64,000 nt of DNA from Lasioglossum baleicum (GCF_051020765.1 NC_134935.1:6263579-6327578), one strand, 5' to 3'; positions 35,074 through 48,200 are shown, counted from the first letter of the stretch. Notes: generated by a model from the letters alone, not told the origin. Numbers and translations are program-made.

Positions 35074-36001
35074 CCATCTACAAAGAGCCCTGTGAAAAAG
35101 TCTAGGTACCTAAGAAATACGTAAAAGTGAAGACTACCAGTCAGCATACCGACCTTTCCTCGAATTTTGGGAAAACCTTGAAGTGGAAAAGTGAAAGAGA
35201 ACCTGGGCGAATCTGAAACAAGCGGAAAGAAAAGGGCGATAAATCACGAGCGTGTCGAGCGACCGAGAAGCGTTCCCCGTTGAGTTCTTTGAACGTCTGA
35301 GAGACGCAATCGTCGATGGACAGCCAGGTCCCCGATGGGTAATGCTTTCACGTGTTCACCAATCTGCAGGAACAAAGCGTCCGAATCTGTTAAACACATG
35401 CCTGACGCGATGCGAGTTTCCTCACAGATGTTCCCGAAACTATTCCGACGAAGGTTGAAAAGCAACCCCCTGCTCTCGAGGGAGCGGGTCGGTCAGACAG
35501 ACAGACAGAAAGAAGGGTGATAGAATTAATTAATTCAACGCCGCTGCTCGAACACGATCGGATGGTTCCGTTTGCTCTTTCTGTTCTGCGAAAGCGGCTG
35601 ATATTTTTTTCCAGCCGGGAAGGCGCGTAAAACGCGGAAAAACGGTAACGAGACTGAAACTCGCGTGGCCGCGCTCTCACTCCCGCCGCTCTCTATCAAA
35701 GACGAGGCCTGGAATGGCACACGAAAGGGCTCGCTTAAATTCCACTTACGGCCCTCTGCTTCTTCGCTATGCCGCCGGAGCCCTTTGACAGGGACGCGTT
35801 CATATTTGCATTCGCGCTTTGCGCGCGGTTTCTCGAGGGGAACGATTTCGGCGCAGACGGAAGCTTCCGAAAGGGATTATTGGCATTTTCTGGACTTTGT
35901 CCGGGGTAATTTGCAATTTCGGGGCGCCGCGCCGCCCAAACGCAGATTCGCGCGGATTAGTGTACCTTTCGTCTGTTTTTCACTAATTTTTAAGGCCCTT
36001 T
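35074..36001. other. GC-rich intron stretch, no gene recognised
   Basis: Several overlapping frames up to 115 codons occur on both strands, for example around 35.4-36.0 kb. None shows a family match or matching splice sites. CAGA repeats lie at 35495-35510. Confidence 0.4.
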
Positions 36002-36009
36002 CTAATAAT

Positions 36010-36211
36010 TAGACTGCGGATCTTTATGCAAAATAAAAAATGTTCGCATTGATTGCAGGACACAGGGGCCAGATAAAAATTGTATTCTTCTTTTCAATTA
36101 TCCTATTAAACTGAAAGTAATACCTTGATGTCCTTGAATATTTTTGACATGTCCACCGCTTTAAATTGCACGTGTCCATTTTTGTCATAAATGCATAAAA
36201 TCCGCAGTCTA
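36010..36211 (-). mobile_element. hAT-type MITE, full length, perfect target duplication
   Basis: It runs from TAGACTGCGGATCTTTATGC to ATGCATAAAATCCGCAGTCT plus A. Perfect 8-bp duplication CTAATAAT lies at 36002-36009 and 36212-36219. This is the best-preserved copy and defines the ends of the family. Confidence 0.95.
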
Positions 36212-36219
36212 CTAATAAT

Positions 36220-37604
36220 ACTAGATTCTCGGACGTTTTTAACTGTGATCATTTCGTTAAAATAGGAATGGTACATCAACATGGCTTGAGTCATTTTAGA
36301 CAGCTACTTTTTCCATCCATCGTCCACTTTTTATACAACAATAAGATATTTGGATCGTACAGCGACTGGGAACTAAACCTGTTTGGCCCAAAATGGTTCA
36401 CATTGAAACGTCTGTAAAAAACTTGAAAAATTTTGGAGGATTGGTGCTCCCCCTAGTCGATTTATCGAGATTTGAACGGTACTGCCATGCTTGCAATAAT
36501 ACATACATGAGATTACATCGCGAACGTACGTCAAAAACGTGCCCTCGGTTTTTCACCTGCTATATCGTGCACAAATATCATAGAAAAGAATGAATAATGG
36601 CCGAGGAAAGTAGAGGTTGTGAGCTTTAAAATATTGATAATTTCACCAGAACTGGAAATGTTAAATGCTTTTCGGATTTGTTCATACGTCTGTCAGCAAT
36701 GTTGACAACACAATCGATGCATGTAGACATGACGAAAGATGAGCATCGACCTCGCCGCGCTGCATTTTCCGTGCAACGCAACCAGCTATACAGACATACA
36801 TACATCACGGCATGATTCATTGAGCCGCGATGGGACTCTGGACGCTTGTGTTTGCACTTCCGACTAAACGCGTTACCCAGAAGCCCGGCCAGTTTTAATC
36901 GCTTCACGGGAAGCCAGGAATATAATCAACCTGCCCTATCAAACTTCAAATAATGATACCAAAAAGGTTGGAACGTACTCAATTTTTTATTCTTTCTCCG
37001 CTAAAAACAATCACGATCCTGAACGATTGAGAAATTGTAACCTCGAGTCCTCTTTCATTTACATTTAACATCATTCTGTACTGCCTTCTTATGAGCAAAG
37101 CAATGTTTATTTACCATTTCCCGCTTTAAATGATTTACAAATATTCGAATCAGCATGAATGTCTGCAGTGAGTCAGCTAAGGAAACGTAAAATTTCAGTG
37201 TTGAAATTTAACCTTGGTGTAGAGAATTGCGTCGCGTTCCGACTCTGCTTGTGTCGCCATTTATTTATGATAAATACATGTCGCAACGAATTCCTCGTGC
37301 TTGATTCCAGGACGGAAAAGCTTTTGTCTCGGAATTAATCATTGCGTGACAGTTCACTTAATCGATAATTAGCGTACAAATCGGTCTACATATCTTATCA
37401 ATGGCTGGAACGTGCCAGTTATCATACTTGCCACTCCCGAAGTATAATACAATAGAAATGCATCATACAATTCAGCTATGTAAATGTACCTATTACTGCC
37501 GTATTTTTTGCCCTGAATATATTTGTACAATTCAATGAGAACGTATTCTCGCTGACGAGGCAAACAAAATTATCAATCATTCTCATTTTTTTATAATTGA
37601 TTGC
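36220..37604. other. Intron stretch, no gene seen
   Basis: Mostly AT-rich, unassigned sequence with no recognised repeat or exon. Confidence 0.4.
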
Positions 37605-37727
37605 ATTAGGTTTTGAGGAGCATCAATCGTTTTTTGTATTCAGAACACATCATTCTTCCATAAAGTGCTTGCACATATTATTATTTCATGATAAACTAGG
37701 AAAAATGTGCCCATCATTATGAAAGTG
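37605..37727 (+). repeat. Left part of an older dispersed repeat
   Basis: TTTTTTGTATTCAGAACACA and TTCTTCCATAAA, with flanking words, recur at 62640-62745. The continuation of the repeat (GCATGGTACCGCAGTAATCG, near 38478-38500) recurs near 63275-63300. Confidence 0.7.
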
Positions 37728-37735
37728 GTCCAAGT

Positions 37736-38358
37736 CAAAGTTGGACATTAATCGATTAAAATTGTAGTCATGATTGATTGATTAATGTGTACGATTAAAA
37801 AAGGTAATCATTGAAAAATCGACGATTGATTCAATCGATTGATGAAGTTAATCGTCAATCGTTGATTAAAAAAAGAAATCATCGAGAAATCGACGGTTGA
37901 TTCAATCGATTGATGAAGTTAATCGTTAATCGTTGATTAAAACAACAAATCGTCGAAAAAAAACATAAAAGCACGTAAACAGAGTTTATATTATAGATCA
38001 TAATATGTATAATGTACACCTAAACTCAGTTTACATTTTTGTCAGTAATCATTATAGTTTTGATTCCGTATTTTATTTGGAAATTTCAGCAATTAATCAT
38101 TAATCAGTTATCCGATTGACGATTGCAATTGAAGGGAATGTAATCGTTAATCGCAATTAACGACCAAAGTAGACATTTAATCGTTAACTGCACGACTAAT
38201 AAGTATTTAATCGTTAACCGCAATTTTAACGATTAATAAGTATTTAATCGTTAACCGCAACTCTAACGACTAAACTAGGAGATTAATTGTTAATTGCGAT
38301 TAACGATTGAAGTAGAAATTTAGTCGTCAATCGTTGATTAAATTTTTGCCCAACTCTA
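37736..38358. mobile_element. 623-bp hAT-type element rich in TTAATCG repeats
   Basis: Ends CAAAGTTGGACATTAAT and the imperfect complement AATTTTTGCCCAACTCTA, flanked by the perfect 8-bp duplication GTCCAAGT (37728-37735, 38359-38366). The interior is a degenerate array of AATCGATTAA, TTAATCGTTAATCG and CGTTGATTAA words and their complements. No coding capacity. It is inserted in an older repeat. Confidence 0.82.
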
Positions 38359-38524
38359 GTCCAAGTCAAAATTGAAAAAATGATGTTATCAGTTATTTCA
38401 CATCACATGATTTTAGAACATTTCTATTTTGCATAAATTTCATAATTATGGGCACAAATATTAGAATGAAGTACAATGGAAGCATGGTACCGCAGTAATC
38501 GGTACAGTTACGGCTGTAGACTCG

Positions 38525-38872
38525 TTTCCAGGATTGCAATCTTGCGGGATTCCCCTTCTCATTTCTCGATAATACAAACACGGAGTTTTTCAGTAGTCAA
38601 AAACGCTAGGTAGAAGGCCTAATTTGCATTATTCGGCAGCATGTAGCTATGAAAATAGCTACGTGCGCAGTTGTATGCTTCCGAATAATGCAAATTACGC
38701 TGCCGAGTGATGCAAATTACGCCTCGTAAACGAAAAAATAGGACTTTTGAAGGAAACAGCGTCCTAGATCAATCTTTTATCTAGCGTTTTTGACTACTGA
38801 CAAACCCCTGTTTGTATTATCGAGAAATGAGAAGGCGAATCCCGTATCCTTGCAATCCTGAAAAAAGGAGTG
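38525..38872. mobile_element. Foldback of two head-to-head repeat copies
   Basis: Arms meet around 38609-38780. The best-matched parts are CAGTAGTCAAAAACGCTAG (38590-38608) and its exact complement (38781-38799). The outer arms (CCTTCTCATTTCTCGATAAT, AGGATTGCAA and complements) are also inverted. A third, single copy of the arm is at 53430-53530. Confidence 0.75.
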
Positions 38873-40572
38873 TATCTCCTTCAGTTTGACAACTTACGTA
38901 GAATTTTGTGAAATCGACTTCCGTCCAACTTTCCGGCGCAAGTACCCCAGCGTTCGACGACGAGTTAATGCACTGTCGGTACCAAGAATTGATTATGTTC
39001 TCGGGAAATAGAAGAATCGCGTGCGGTGCGCGTAACAATGAACGGTACTCGATGAAATCAGGGGGTTAGGGGTCTAGAAAAGGGTCGTGTTAATGCCACT
39101 TACGACCCCGTTGAGTTGACATCGACCAGCGGTGTTCACCCTAATGCGACTCTCGAGTGGTTCCCCGTGCACGGCGCGTGAACACGCAGACGCACGTGTG
39201 CACTCTTTTCTCGCTCTGGGAAAATCGACAGATGAAAAGGAAGTGAGCATCCTTCGTCGAACGATGCCGCGTGTGGTCGATTGTTGTCGCGTTCCCGGCG
39301 AATTTCGTCGATGAGCAAACTGAAGAAAAAAAAAAAGATCGGAATGATTCGTCGAATCAACGCGGCCTGGCATCGAGTGACTGGTTAATTGCTCCGAGGC
39401 ACGAACTCGTGAGAGAATATTGCGAAGGATGATTGTTAGGCTACCCAAGGACTCTTACGTAATTGTGCGAAAAGAATTCTTGACGGGAGAGCTCTACAAT
39501 CTATATTGTATTATAAACTGAAAATTGTACGCAATTGCAGGATGTATGATCGTTTGGTGTCTGGCACAGTGAGATATTTCGTGATAATTCGCAAGAGACT
39601 ATTTATCGACTACATAAAAAGTTATTGCTCTCTTCCGGCTGGAATTTTTCGAAGTGAAAACGAAATTTTGTTAAATGTTTTGATTGGTGAAAGAGTATTA
39701 TCAACGCTTTCATACGATGTACATTCTGTTTTTATTATTGTGAGATTCTGTAATAAATAGTACTCCCACTTTTAATTTTAAAAACACTACACGTACGTAA
39801 TGTACACGACTGTGAAAAACTTTATTCAATTAAATTATATTCATCTCCGCCGAAATGGCAAATAGTGAGATGGTGAAACTTCATGTAAATCCACAAGTAG
39901 TTCTACAATAAATAGTAACACATTAAATAATGATTAGGATAAATGTGAGTGGAGACGCATCGGTCCCAATAGTGCACTTACGGGTAAAGGGAGCTCCCGA
40001 GGGTAGCATTTCTTTCCATAGAAATGCCGCAGATATTTTCTGAAATGAGAGATAACAGTTTATTCCGTTCTCCCCGGTTTCTCCAGGTAATAGGTCAATT
40101 AAACTCATCAGGTCGGTGTGGAGGCAGGTTTCGTTAGTGAGTGGACGTCCAACGAAAAGATCCCGCGAGGAGACTCTGAGGAAGAGCACGGTTTGCCGTA
40201 GCAGCGAGGCGTGTCGAGGCAGAAAGCCTCTCGGCCCCGTCTCGCGAGTAAATCGAGGAAACCGCGCGAAACACGATACGCCACTTTCGGTCTAATGTTA
40301 CGAGACACCAGGCTAGGAGGACCGTTTAATCCTGCGGCGGCGATCGCGCGGCTACTTTCCCTTTCATTTTCCACGCTCCGATAATCGCTGGAAAACTGTG
40401 ACACTGCCGGCCGCTGGGAAATGCTTCGGGAAGAATCATCTCGGTACGAAAATCGAGCGGCTGTCGTCTGACTCAGTGGTTCTCATTCGGCAATCTACCC
40501 TTTCTCGCTCGAGAGAACATGTAACCCTGTAACCATAAAATGGAGTAAATCTAACATTTTTTTTCTCGTATA
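38873..40572. other. Intron stretch, no gene seen
   Basis: GC-rich patches lie at 39.06-39.45 and 40.1-40.45 kb. A weaker CAG|GTAATA site follows a pyrimidine tract at 40086/40087. A 98-codon minus-strand frame at 40108-40404 has no recognised family. Confidence 0.4.
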
Positions 40573-40683
40573 CAGGGTGAGTTTCATAATCAAGGTACGA
40601 ATGAAGTCCTCCAGGACTTGATCTTGGTCAAGGTCCCCTGGGAACCATGCGACATTTGTTTGAACATCTTTTTCGTACAACAA

Positions 40684-40927
40684 ATCACTTACGAGTTATT
40701 TGACATCGTCGTGTTATCAGTAGTCTGCGAATTTATTGCATTTATGACAAAAATGGGTAAGCACAATTCGAACCAGTGGACTTATTAAAAGGATTTGAAG
40801 ATATAATCACTTACGAGTTATTTGAGATCGTCGTGTTATCAGTCGACTGCGGATTTTATGTATTTATGACAAAAATGGGTAAGCACAATTTAAAGCAGTG
40901 GACATATTAAAAGTATTTGAAGATATC
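40684..40927 (+). repeat. 122-bp tandem duplication across a MITE boundary
   Basis: ATCACTTACGAGTTATTTGA begins at 40684 and 40806. Each unit continues through GTTATCAG into the MITE's left end and stops at TTTGAAGATAT. The duplication therefore followed insertion of the MITE and produced a second, orphan left half (40721-40805). Confidence 0.85.
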
Positions 40928-41043
40928 ACCGTGTCGGCTTCAGCTTAATCAGATAATTAGAAGAAGAAAGAAATTTTTACTTTGCGCCTGTGTCTTGCAA
41001 CCAATGCAAACATTTTTTATTTTGCATGAAGATCCGCAGTCTA
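40843..41043 (+). mobile_element. hAT-type MITE, full length, perfect target duplication
   Basis: It runs from TCGACTGCGGATTTTATGTA to ATGAAGATCCGCAGTCTA. Perfect 8-bp duplication GTTATCAG lies at 40835-40842 and 41044-41051. Confidence 0.93.
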
Positions 41044-41061
41044 GTTATCAGACTCACCCTG

Positions 41062-42966
41062 CATAAATACTGCAAGAAAAAAGATCTATTTACATTCCAG
41101 CTTCCCTTTCGTATTTCTCTTATTACATAAAATTACAAAATGGTGAAGTTGTATAATATTATCTAGCTTCATGTCCAGCGAAACCTCTCGATAGCTTGTA
41201 CCCGGGAAAAGTGAAAAACAAGAAAATAATTAGTTTAAGAATATATTAAACATTTGTAAAAATTCAGCACACTAAAAGGTATCGATTTGATCTCTCCGTA
41301 AGTAAAGTTATTTTCTGATGCGGATCCGAGAACGTCGCGACATTTTCATGCGGCGAGGATAATAATATCAATGCAAGCCCGAAAATCGAAGGATTCTTAG
41401 AGCAGGAGGGTGAGAGAGAGCCCATTTCCACCCTGGAAATGGAGTTTCTGCGAAATCCCCTGAGAAACGCGAGATATCCTTCTTCCACGGTGAATATCGA
41501 CTGGAGTCCTTTGAAACATCACGGAATCCGTCGGATCCCAAGGCAAAGTCCTGGCTGACGTCGTCAAAGACGACCGGCCGGGATATTATGGATCGCTTTG
41601 ATAACGGGTAAAATACAAAGCGATGTTTGTACGGTGGTAGAAACTCCTCGAGTCGATTAATTTCGACGTGAGCCTGATGGCGGTGCTGTCATTGCGACAA
41701 AGAGGCTGACCAGGGGGTCAATTTGGAGGGATTGTTTACCAGAGCTGCGGGTCCAAACGTTGCGGATCGTGTCGAGCAGCAGACAACTTCTAAGATGAAT
41801 CCCCTATTGATCAGCGAGGCTATTAGAGCTGCCTATGTAGATCCGAACGTCTTTCTCGTCACTTTGTGCTGCGAACTAGAATCAGCAAGCTACCACTCCC
41901 CTTGAAGAGTTCCCTACTTGTACAGCGCCGCTAAAAAGTATGTGAAAAATTGGAATCTTTAGAATCTACGATATAAGTTTATTCTACCAATCGATATTTG
42001 TTAGTAGACTGCGGATTTTATGCATTTATTACCTAAATGTGTAGGGAAAACGCGCAACAATGAGGTTGTTAGAAAAATTTAAAAATATTGCCAATTGTCA
42101 TATTGCTTTTAATCTGTTGGACCTGTTTAGGAAATAAATAAATTTTTATTTTGACGATTCTATTTTACAAAAACTATACGTAGGCAACTTTGAGCTATAA
42201 GAAAGAATTGTTTTCTTTTGATTCTGTAAAAAATGTATTATCTTAAAATTTGATTATTTACGCTGGTACTGATCGAACGTTTAAGAAAAAATATCGGGAA
42301 TAGAATAGAATAGAAATATACCTTCGATTGTTTCCGATAGGAAAACTAATCCTCTATCGTCAAAAATGTTATAGATGAGAAATGAAATTGAAACTGTGTA
42401 AAAAAAGTTTTTCGATTTTTTCATATGGCCCTCAAGCTGGCAAGCTTTTAATGCGAATCGGTCATAGACGGAATTGCATTCGACAAGATCGATCGACAGA
42501 AAGCACCGGTAGCCTGTCTCGCGAACGAAAGAGAAATAAGTGAAATGCTATCCAGACTGGCGCGACGTCGGCGAAAGAGGAAAAATGAATTTCTCGTTGT
42601 CGTGCGGCTCTCAGGAAAGAGAGAGAAAGAAAGAGGATAAAGCCGACGAACCAGATCGGCGACAAATAGACGACACGGTCGGGAAAACAGAACGAGCTGG
42701 ACGGAGCTCATTTCCAATCGATCACGAGCTGTTATCCGGTCGCGTCGAGGCTGTGTCTCGGCGACGGGAAAGAGGATAATGACGAGGATGCATCCGTCGC
42801 CCTCTAGTCCATCCCCTAACTATTTCTGGACAGAAATCGGATTCTCGATGTCGCGGCGACAGATACACAAGACGTCATTCCGTCCTCGAAAATCGAGTTT
42901 CTCGGATCGATCAGAAATTGTTGATTCTCAGAGGGAGGAATGTTCCTTCAGTAATCGAATATTACA
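41062..42966. other. Intron stretch with a truncated MITE
   Basis: A TAGACTGCGG-family left end at 42005 runs to about 42160 and then diverges. The GC-richer, purine-rich sequence at 42.5-42.9 kb has overlapping frames without recognisable homology. Confidence 0.45.
42005..42160 (+). mobile_element. hAT-type MITE, right end lost
   Basis: It starts TAGACTGCGGATTTTATGCA followed by TTTATTACC. The interior decays and no right terminus is seen. Confidence 0.65.
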
Positions 42967-42968
42967 TA

Positions 42969-43250
42969 CAGTGAACTACAATAATGTTCGGACACTTTTG
43001 AAAGGACGATAACTTTCTTAGGGTGGATTTATAGTGGAGCTGCGAGGTGAGCTGTGCGATGAAAAAAAAAGAAAAACAATGAAAATACATATGTACTTTT
43101 TCATTAGTATGTGTCGAAATGTTGTCACGCATGTTGGCTTGTTTTCACCGCGCCGCTATCATCGATGCTCGCAGCTCCACTATAAATCCACCCTTAGTGT
43201 CGGATCATACGATTTGGATATTATTTGAGAAGTTAGAACAATAGGAACGC
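42969..43250. mobile_element. Half of a mariner-type MITE, split by a PIF/Harbinger MITE
   Basis: CAGTGAACTACAATAATGTT and CGGACACTTTTGAAAGGACG match the left arm of the element at 31606. After the 173-bp insertion the sequence continues GTGTCGGATCAT...GAGAAGTTAGAACAATAG, echoing that element's interior. The right arm is missing. Confidence 0.6.
43021..43193. mobile_element. 173-bp PIF/Harbinger-type MITE
   Basis: Perfect TIRs of about 25 bases: GGGTGGATTTATAGTGGAGC at the left and GCTCCACTATAAATCCACCC at the right, with the match continuing inward through TGCGAG/CTCGCA. TTA is duplicated on both sides (43018-43020, 43194-43196), the 3-bp target preference of PIF/Harbinger elements. Well-preserved ends suggest a fairly young insertion. 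Confidence 0.88.
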
Positions 43251-44072
43251 AAAAACAAAAGATCATGAATTGACGTGTTAGCGTTTGACGGATCGATTAG
43301 CGGGATACCAGTTATTTTCTGGGTATAGGATTGGTTTGATTGAAGGTTTTTAAAACATTGATTCGCCGCGATTAAATTCGAGCCGACGCGACGCGGCACG
43401 ACAGGAAACTACGCCGCAACGGCAATTTCCGCGGACCCTCGCGCGGATTCACAGTGGAATGTTTTACACGGAAGCCCAATATACGCACTGACATCATAGG
43501 GACAGAAAAGGGCGAACGAGATCCACCTTTGATCACCGACCATTCGGGGGTTCCGCAATTATGTACCCTTTAATTACTATATTTGCCCGTCGCGTTTCAA
43601 CCAGCCAATTTCGTGAGTGAAATATCGCTCGGCGCACTTCAACTTTATTAAACGGACATTTTTTTGTTTTTTTGTTACGAAATCGAAAGCTCTCCCTATC
43701 AATTCTCCGGTCGAGATTCGTTAAGGCGTACATTTAATAAGGATTGATTAATCTCGAATTAGAGTTAGGTTTGCGAATACTGCGGAAGTGGAAGCGACGA
43801 GGATCTTCACTTTAAGGGATGGACAAGGGTTGGATCGCAGTTATGAATTTTGAAAAAGATTAAATTTCAAGCCCCTTAACTTCAACGTCCACGATATTCG
43901 CCGGATGAAGGACAAGCTCTAATTTCATTTTTCACCACTGAAATGAGGGATCTACTCTACTCGGTGGCTCAAAAACAAACGTAAGGGATGAACAAAAATA
44001 ATTGAAAGGTTAGAAAACTCTAGAAGGCTGGAATATACCATGATTTTGCTATTTAAAATATGGTTAACTATT

Positions 44073-44170
44073 TATACAGCGGATCTATATGCAAAATAAA
44101 AATGTTCTGCCTAAACTGAAGTGTTATAGACATTTATTTTCTTTGCTAATATGTTTGATAGTATTTATGA
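44073..44170 (-). mobile_element. hAT-type MITE fragment
   Basis: Left end TATACAGCGGATCTATATGC followed by AAAATAAAAATGTTCTGCC. The far end is lost. Confidence 0.6.
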
Positions 44171-45217
44171 ATGTATTTATGAATGAACGTGCTTCCCATT
44201 GTTTGGCCACACCCCGTGGACCACCCCGACACTGAGATTCGTAGGCGGACAATACAGTCTAACGGGTGACGTCAGCGTACAGTCGAAACAGAGCGTGTAG
44301 GTGCTCTTAGCAAACTGTCGCGTGTTACATCGGGTAACTTAAGCCCACTTTGCTGCTCCCATCGTGTAACCCTAGAGTCGCTCTTCGGCTTCGGTTTCGC
44401 TCGCTGAGAAACCGGAGAGGACTTGTGTACGGGAGTCGTACTTTGGCTGCCTTCAGAGGAACCTTTTTCCTTCCTCCCTCCATCCTCTTTCACCTTCCTT
44501 CCTGATCTTCTTCCGTTTACCTGCCAGGGACACCCGCCTGACCACTTTCGCGTCTAAACACCGCCGGATCCACTTTCCTCTTTTCTTATACCGTAGTTTT
44601 CTCGTAATTATTATATTACGTATACCTATATTCAACCCTCGGTTCTCAAACAATCACACAAGTCTTGGGTCTTTTGATTTTCGAAATTTTTTGTGACCAA
44701 TCATAGCGAACTTCAAGATGTGAACGACCTATACCTTCTCGTGGACAATGTAGACAACACATTTTATTTTTGTACCCTCCCAAAAACCCTCCGATCATTG
44801 ATAATATTTCGCCGAGCATTACCCAGGACCATTTTCATCGAAGAACGATCTCTCGTCCCTCGCCTTGCACTTTGTTTGTCGGATTCAAGAAAAAGCGACG
44901 ACGAAGCAACCTATTACTCTTAATGCAGGGAAGTGCTCTTCTCGGAGAGGTCTCTCTTTCCTCCCAGCCAGACGAATCTCAACAGACGAATCTCGTCGCG
45001 ACCGAACAGCCAATTTTTCGAAATAGTTCTTTCGGAATTTCTGGCATGATTCACTCGCCCGTCACCACCTTTCTCATCTGGAAAACACGCTCGGGAAAAG
45101 TGATTTTCTTAAAAGATAACGCGGATTTGTGAAGCTTTTTCTGTGGCGCCGAGCATCTTCCGGAGAAACTGCACATACTAAAACCTGTTTGGCTTCGAGA
45201 AAAAAATTAGGTACAGT

Positions 45218-45218
45218 A

Positions 45219-45245
<27 letters not shown>
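45218..45245 (+). repeat. (TC)n microsatellite
   Basis: About 28 bases of perfect TC repeat. Confidence 0.95.
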
Positions 45246-45250
<5 letters not shown>

Positions 45251-48200
45251 GAGGCTGAAGAAATGATAAATGCGATGCTATTTTCGGACGTCGGGACGGG
45301 AAGCAACGTTTGTTCGGTTTTTTAAAAATAATATAACCCAGATTCCATGCTGAAGAAGCTCTGGAACGAAAAATGGAAAAAGTTCGTACCGGTCTATCAC
45401 GTAATAAAAAGATTTGTCTATTTCTGCTTATACAACGATGAATTCGTGAAAACACTTATTTTGGAGAGCATAACAATTTTTAATGTGTTCGAATTCGTTC
45501 ACTAATGTGTTCAAAAAATTTGTAAAGGAACACTGATAGGGACGGAAACCTTTTTCTTTATTTGAATGACATCATCGTGAAATATTAGAATTTCCAACTT
45601 GAAAAAAATATTCCAATAAAAAGAAATCCCCAAGAAATCAAATACTTCATTATTGAATGAACAAATGCAGACACTTTTTCGAACGAAGAAATTTAAACGA
45701 GGAAAATTCTGGTCGTCGCATCGAATGGAATTAATTTCGTTCGCGAAGGTCGTCGGACGGCTTCCGCCAATATCCGGTTCTGCTCCTGCAAAGGAGGACG
45801 CGGCTTCCGGCCGATTTAATCTCCACCGAGGAGCCACGTGATTTCCAGAACGTTGATAACTCGGTTAGGAAGTTGGACTAATCGAAACTTTCTTGTTTCT
45901 CTGGCTACGTTTCTGTCCGCACACATAACACACACACACAGGCGAATCAAGTTCGCGAACTATAGCGAGGATTATGGTTATTTTCGTTCTTTTGTCGAGG
46001 AGGTTACGGTCTTCCGCGAGCATGACCCTCTGGAAATACCGTGTTGACCGTAATCCGGTAGATGAACGTAAGCTGAACTGATGGGAATTGTTATGGGGGA
46101 ATTTGCTTAAGACGATGAAGGAGACTTTTCAAATGTTTTCGTCTCCATCGAGACGCGATTGCTTAATGGCTACCATAATTCAGCTTTATTTGGTCGAACG
46201 ACACGCGGAACAGTCTGAACGAAACCGGAACGTTATTTATACGAAGATAAAGACGATTTCAAGCAACATTTAAGGAATATTAATACATAGTGGCTCACTG
46301 TTGTCCATTGAAAGCCATTATACAAAATACAAGCTGTACGTGAAGCAATCGGAAGAAAGTATCTTTGTTTAGGAGCTCATTTGTTTGGAACTGTTCCAAA
46401 TTTAATGAAACCATGTTCGCCTGGTCAAGTGGCATTTAATCAGCACGAAATTATTGACCTCGACGCGCGCAGACTTTCGAACGACAGACGGTCGTCAGGA
46501 AAAGCACGAAGCCTTCGAGGTAACTGCGCCGAGTCACGAAAGGTGGATTCGCGCTCAGCGTGAGAGGAAAGGAGAATTAGAAAAGTCGTCGATTACGATG
46601 ATCGCTGACCGGAAAAATATGTACATGGATGTGCTTGCCGCCGGTGGATTTTCTCTTGCGATGAAAAAGGAACGATTTCATGGTTCACGAGAAACATCAT
46701 TGAATTGGCTAACTCACTTCCGTTGAAAACGTGTATAGAATTGGCTTTTCCATTGTTCCCAACAGTTTTCTCGGAACCGCGTTTACACAAAAAATTACAC
46801 CGCTTTGTATTTGTCCAGTTTGGTCATAATGAACGCTTATCGTTGCATCTTTATGGGAATCCACAGTTTTGAGAATATTAATATAATAAGAGCGTAATAA
46901 ATCAATTTAACCGAAATATATATTTTTAATGGTTTTAATGGATTCAAAATATTTCAGTAAAATTATTGGTAATAATTAGACCACAGATTTTTACGCAAAA
47001 TAAATGTTGCAGCCAGATAAGTTGCGGCCGCTTACGAGTTGGATTTTGTTCAGAAGATGGTACAGTTAGTTCGTGCTCGAATTTCACGTCTCCTAAACGA
47101 TGGCTCCTGAAAATGTCCTTCCCGACGGGGGAGGGGCGAATGGGTCGCAGTTAAAGGGTTAGAGGTCGGTGTAAAGCGGAGAACCGCTCGCGAAGATGGC
47201 CTCATATTGACCGAAATACGTTCGCGAAGAACCACGCGGAAAACGCGCTCATTGAGCGAGGATCCCGGGAGCCCGGTGTTTCCTTTTACGAGCGCCGAGT
47301 TCTGCTGCTCGTGAACGTTTCAACGTCTGCGTCTGATCGCTTTGATCGTTTGCTCGGAAGAGGGCTTCGCTTGGATTTTTCATTTGCATCGAAAATGTGT
47401 ACGGAGAGACGACAGTCTTTCATCAAAATGCTGAAAGCATCCGATTTCACGAAACACGAATAGAGGGATGATAAAAGAGAGAAAGCGGGGAAAGTTTGGT
47501 AAACGAGAACCGAATTGATAACAATTGGCCGTTGCATTTGGAATATTTCAGCAAATGAAAGAATGTAGGTATGTGTACATAGAACTCGAAAACGTTTACC
47601 GGAGACAAATTGGTGGAGTTACTTCGGCTAAATTATTTCGTGTAAATATTTACTGAAAGTCGGTCAAACAACAGCGAACCTCCACGCTAATTTTCTGTGA
47701 CCGTCGAGGTTGTCTCCGTCGTTGCGAAGCCTCCCCCGTTTTCGCGCGAAGGGGCGCAAAGAAAAAGGGGAGTCTTTTCCACCCGGAGAATTTCTTTGAA
47801 CTTCGCAGGAGAGGCGTCTTCTCTCGCTGGAACTTGAAGGAACTGGTGGCTCGATGCTCGCCCGAGATGCATCCCTCGTGCATGTTTCACCCCTCGCTGA
47901 TTAATTAAGCCGCTTCAACCCTCGCGTGCAAAAATTACTTAACGCTTTCTTAATAACGCGTTTCAGACTGCGGAACTTTTAAAGGGATTTTATTGTTCGC
48001 TAATGACTTCAACCCTTCTTTGTTTCAACACTGAACGCTCCACCGCTGATTAAATGTTTCGAATTTCTCTAAATGAATTTGAACTTTTCAATATTTAAAA
48101 TGAATTTAATAAAATTTTATAGTAACAGAACAAAAGCTTGAATAAAACGGACAACATTTAATTTCAAGCTGGAAATCCTGTAACCACCACAATGGGACTT

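Larger units (their letters stand above)
40573..41061. mobile_element. CAGGGTGAGT-ended element carrying a nested MITE
   Basis: Ends CAGGGTGAGT and the complement ACTCACCCTG; TA on the left, CA on the right. A hAT-type MITE (40843-41043) and a 122-bp tandem duplication lie inside, leaving little of the original interior. Confidence 0.7.

Noticed and set aside
40060..40095. Second recursive splice site CAG|GTAATA
   Set aside because: Good pyrimidine tract, but the donor half departs from GTAAGT; too weak to list as a feature.
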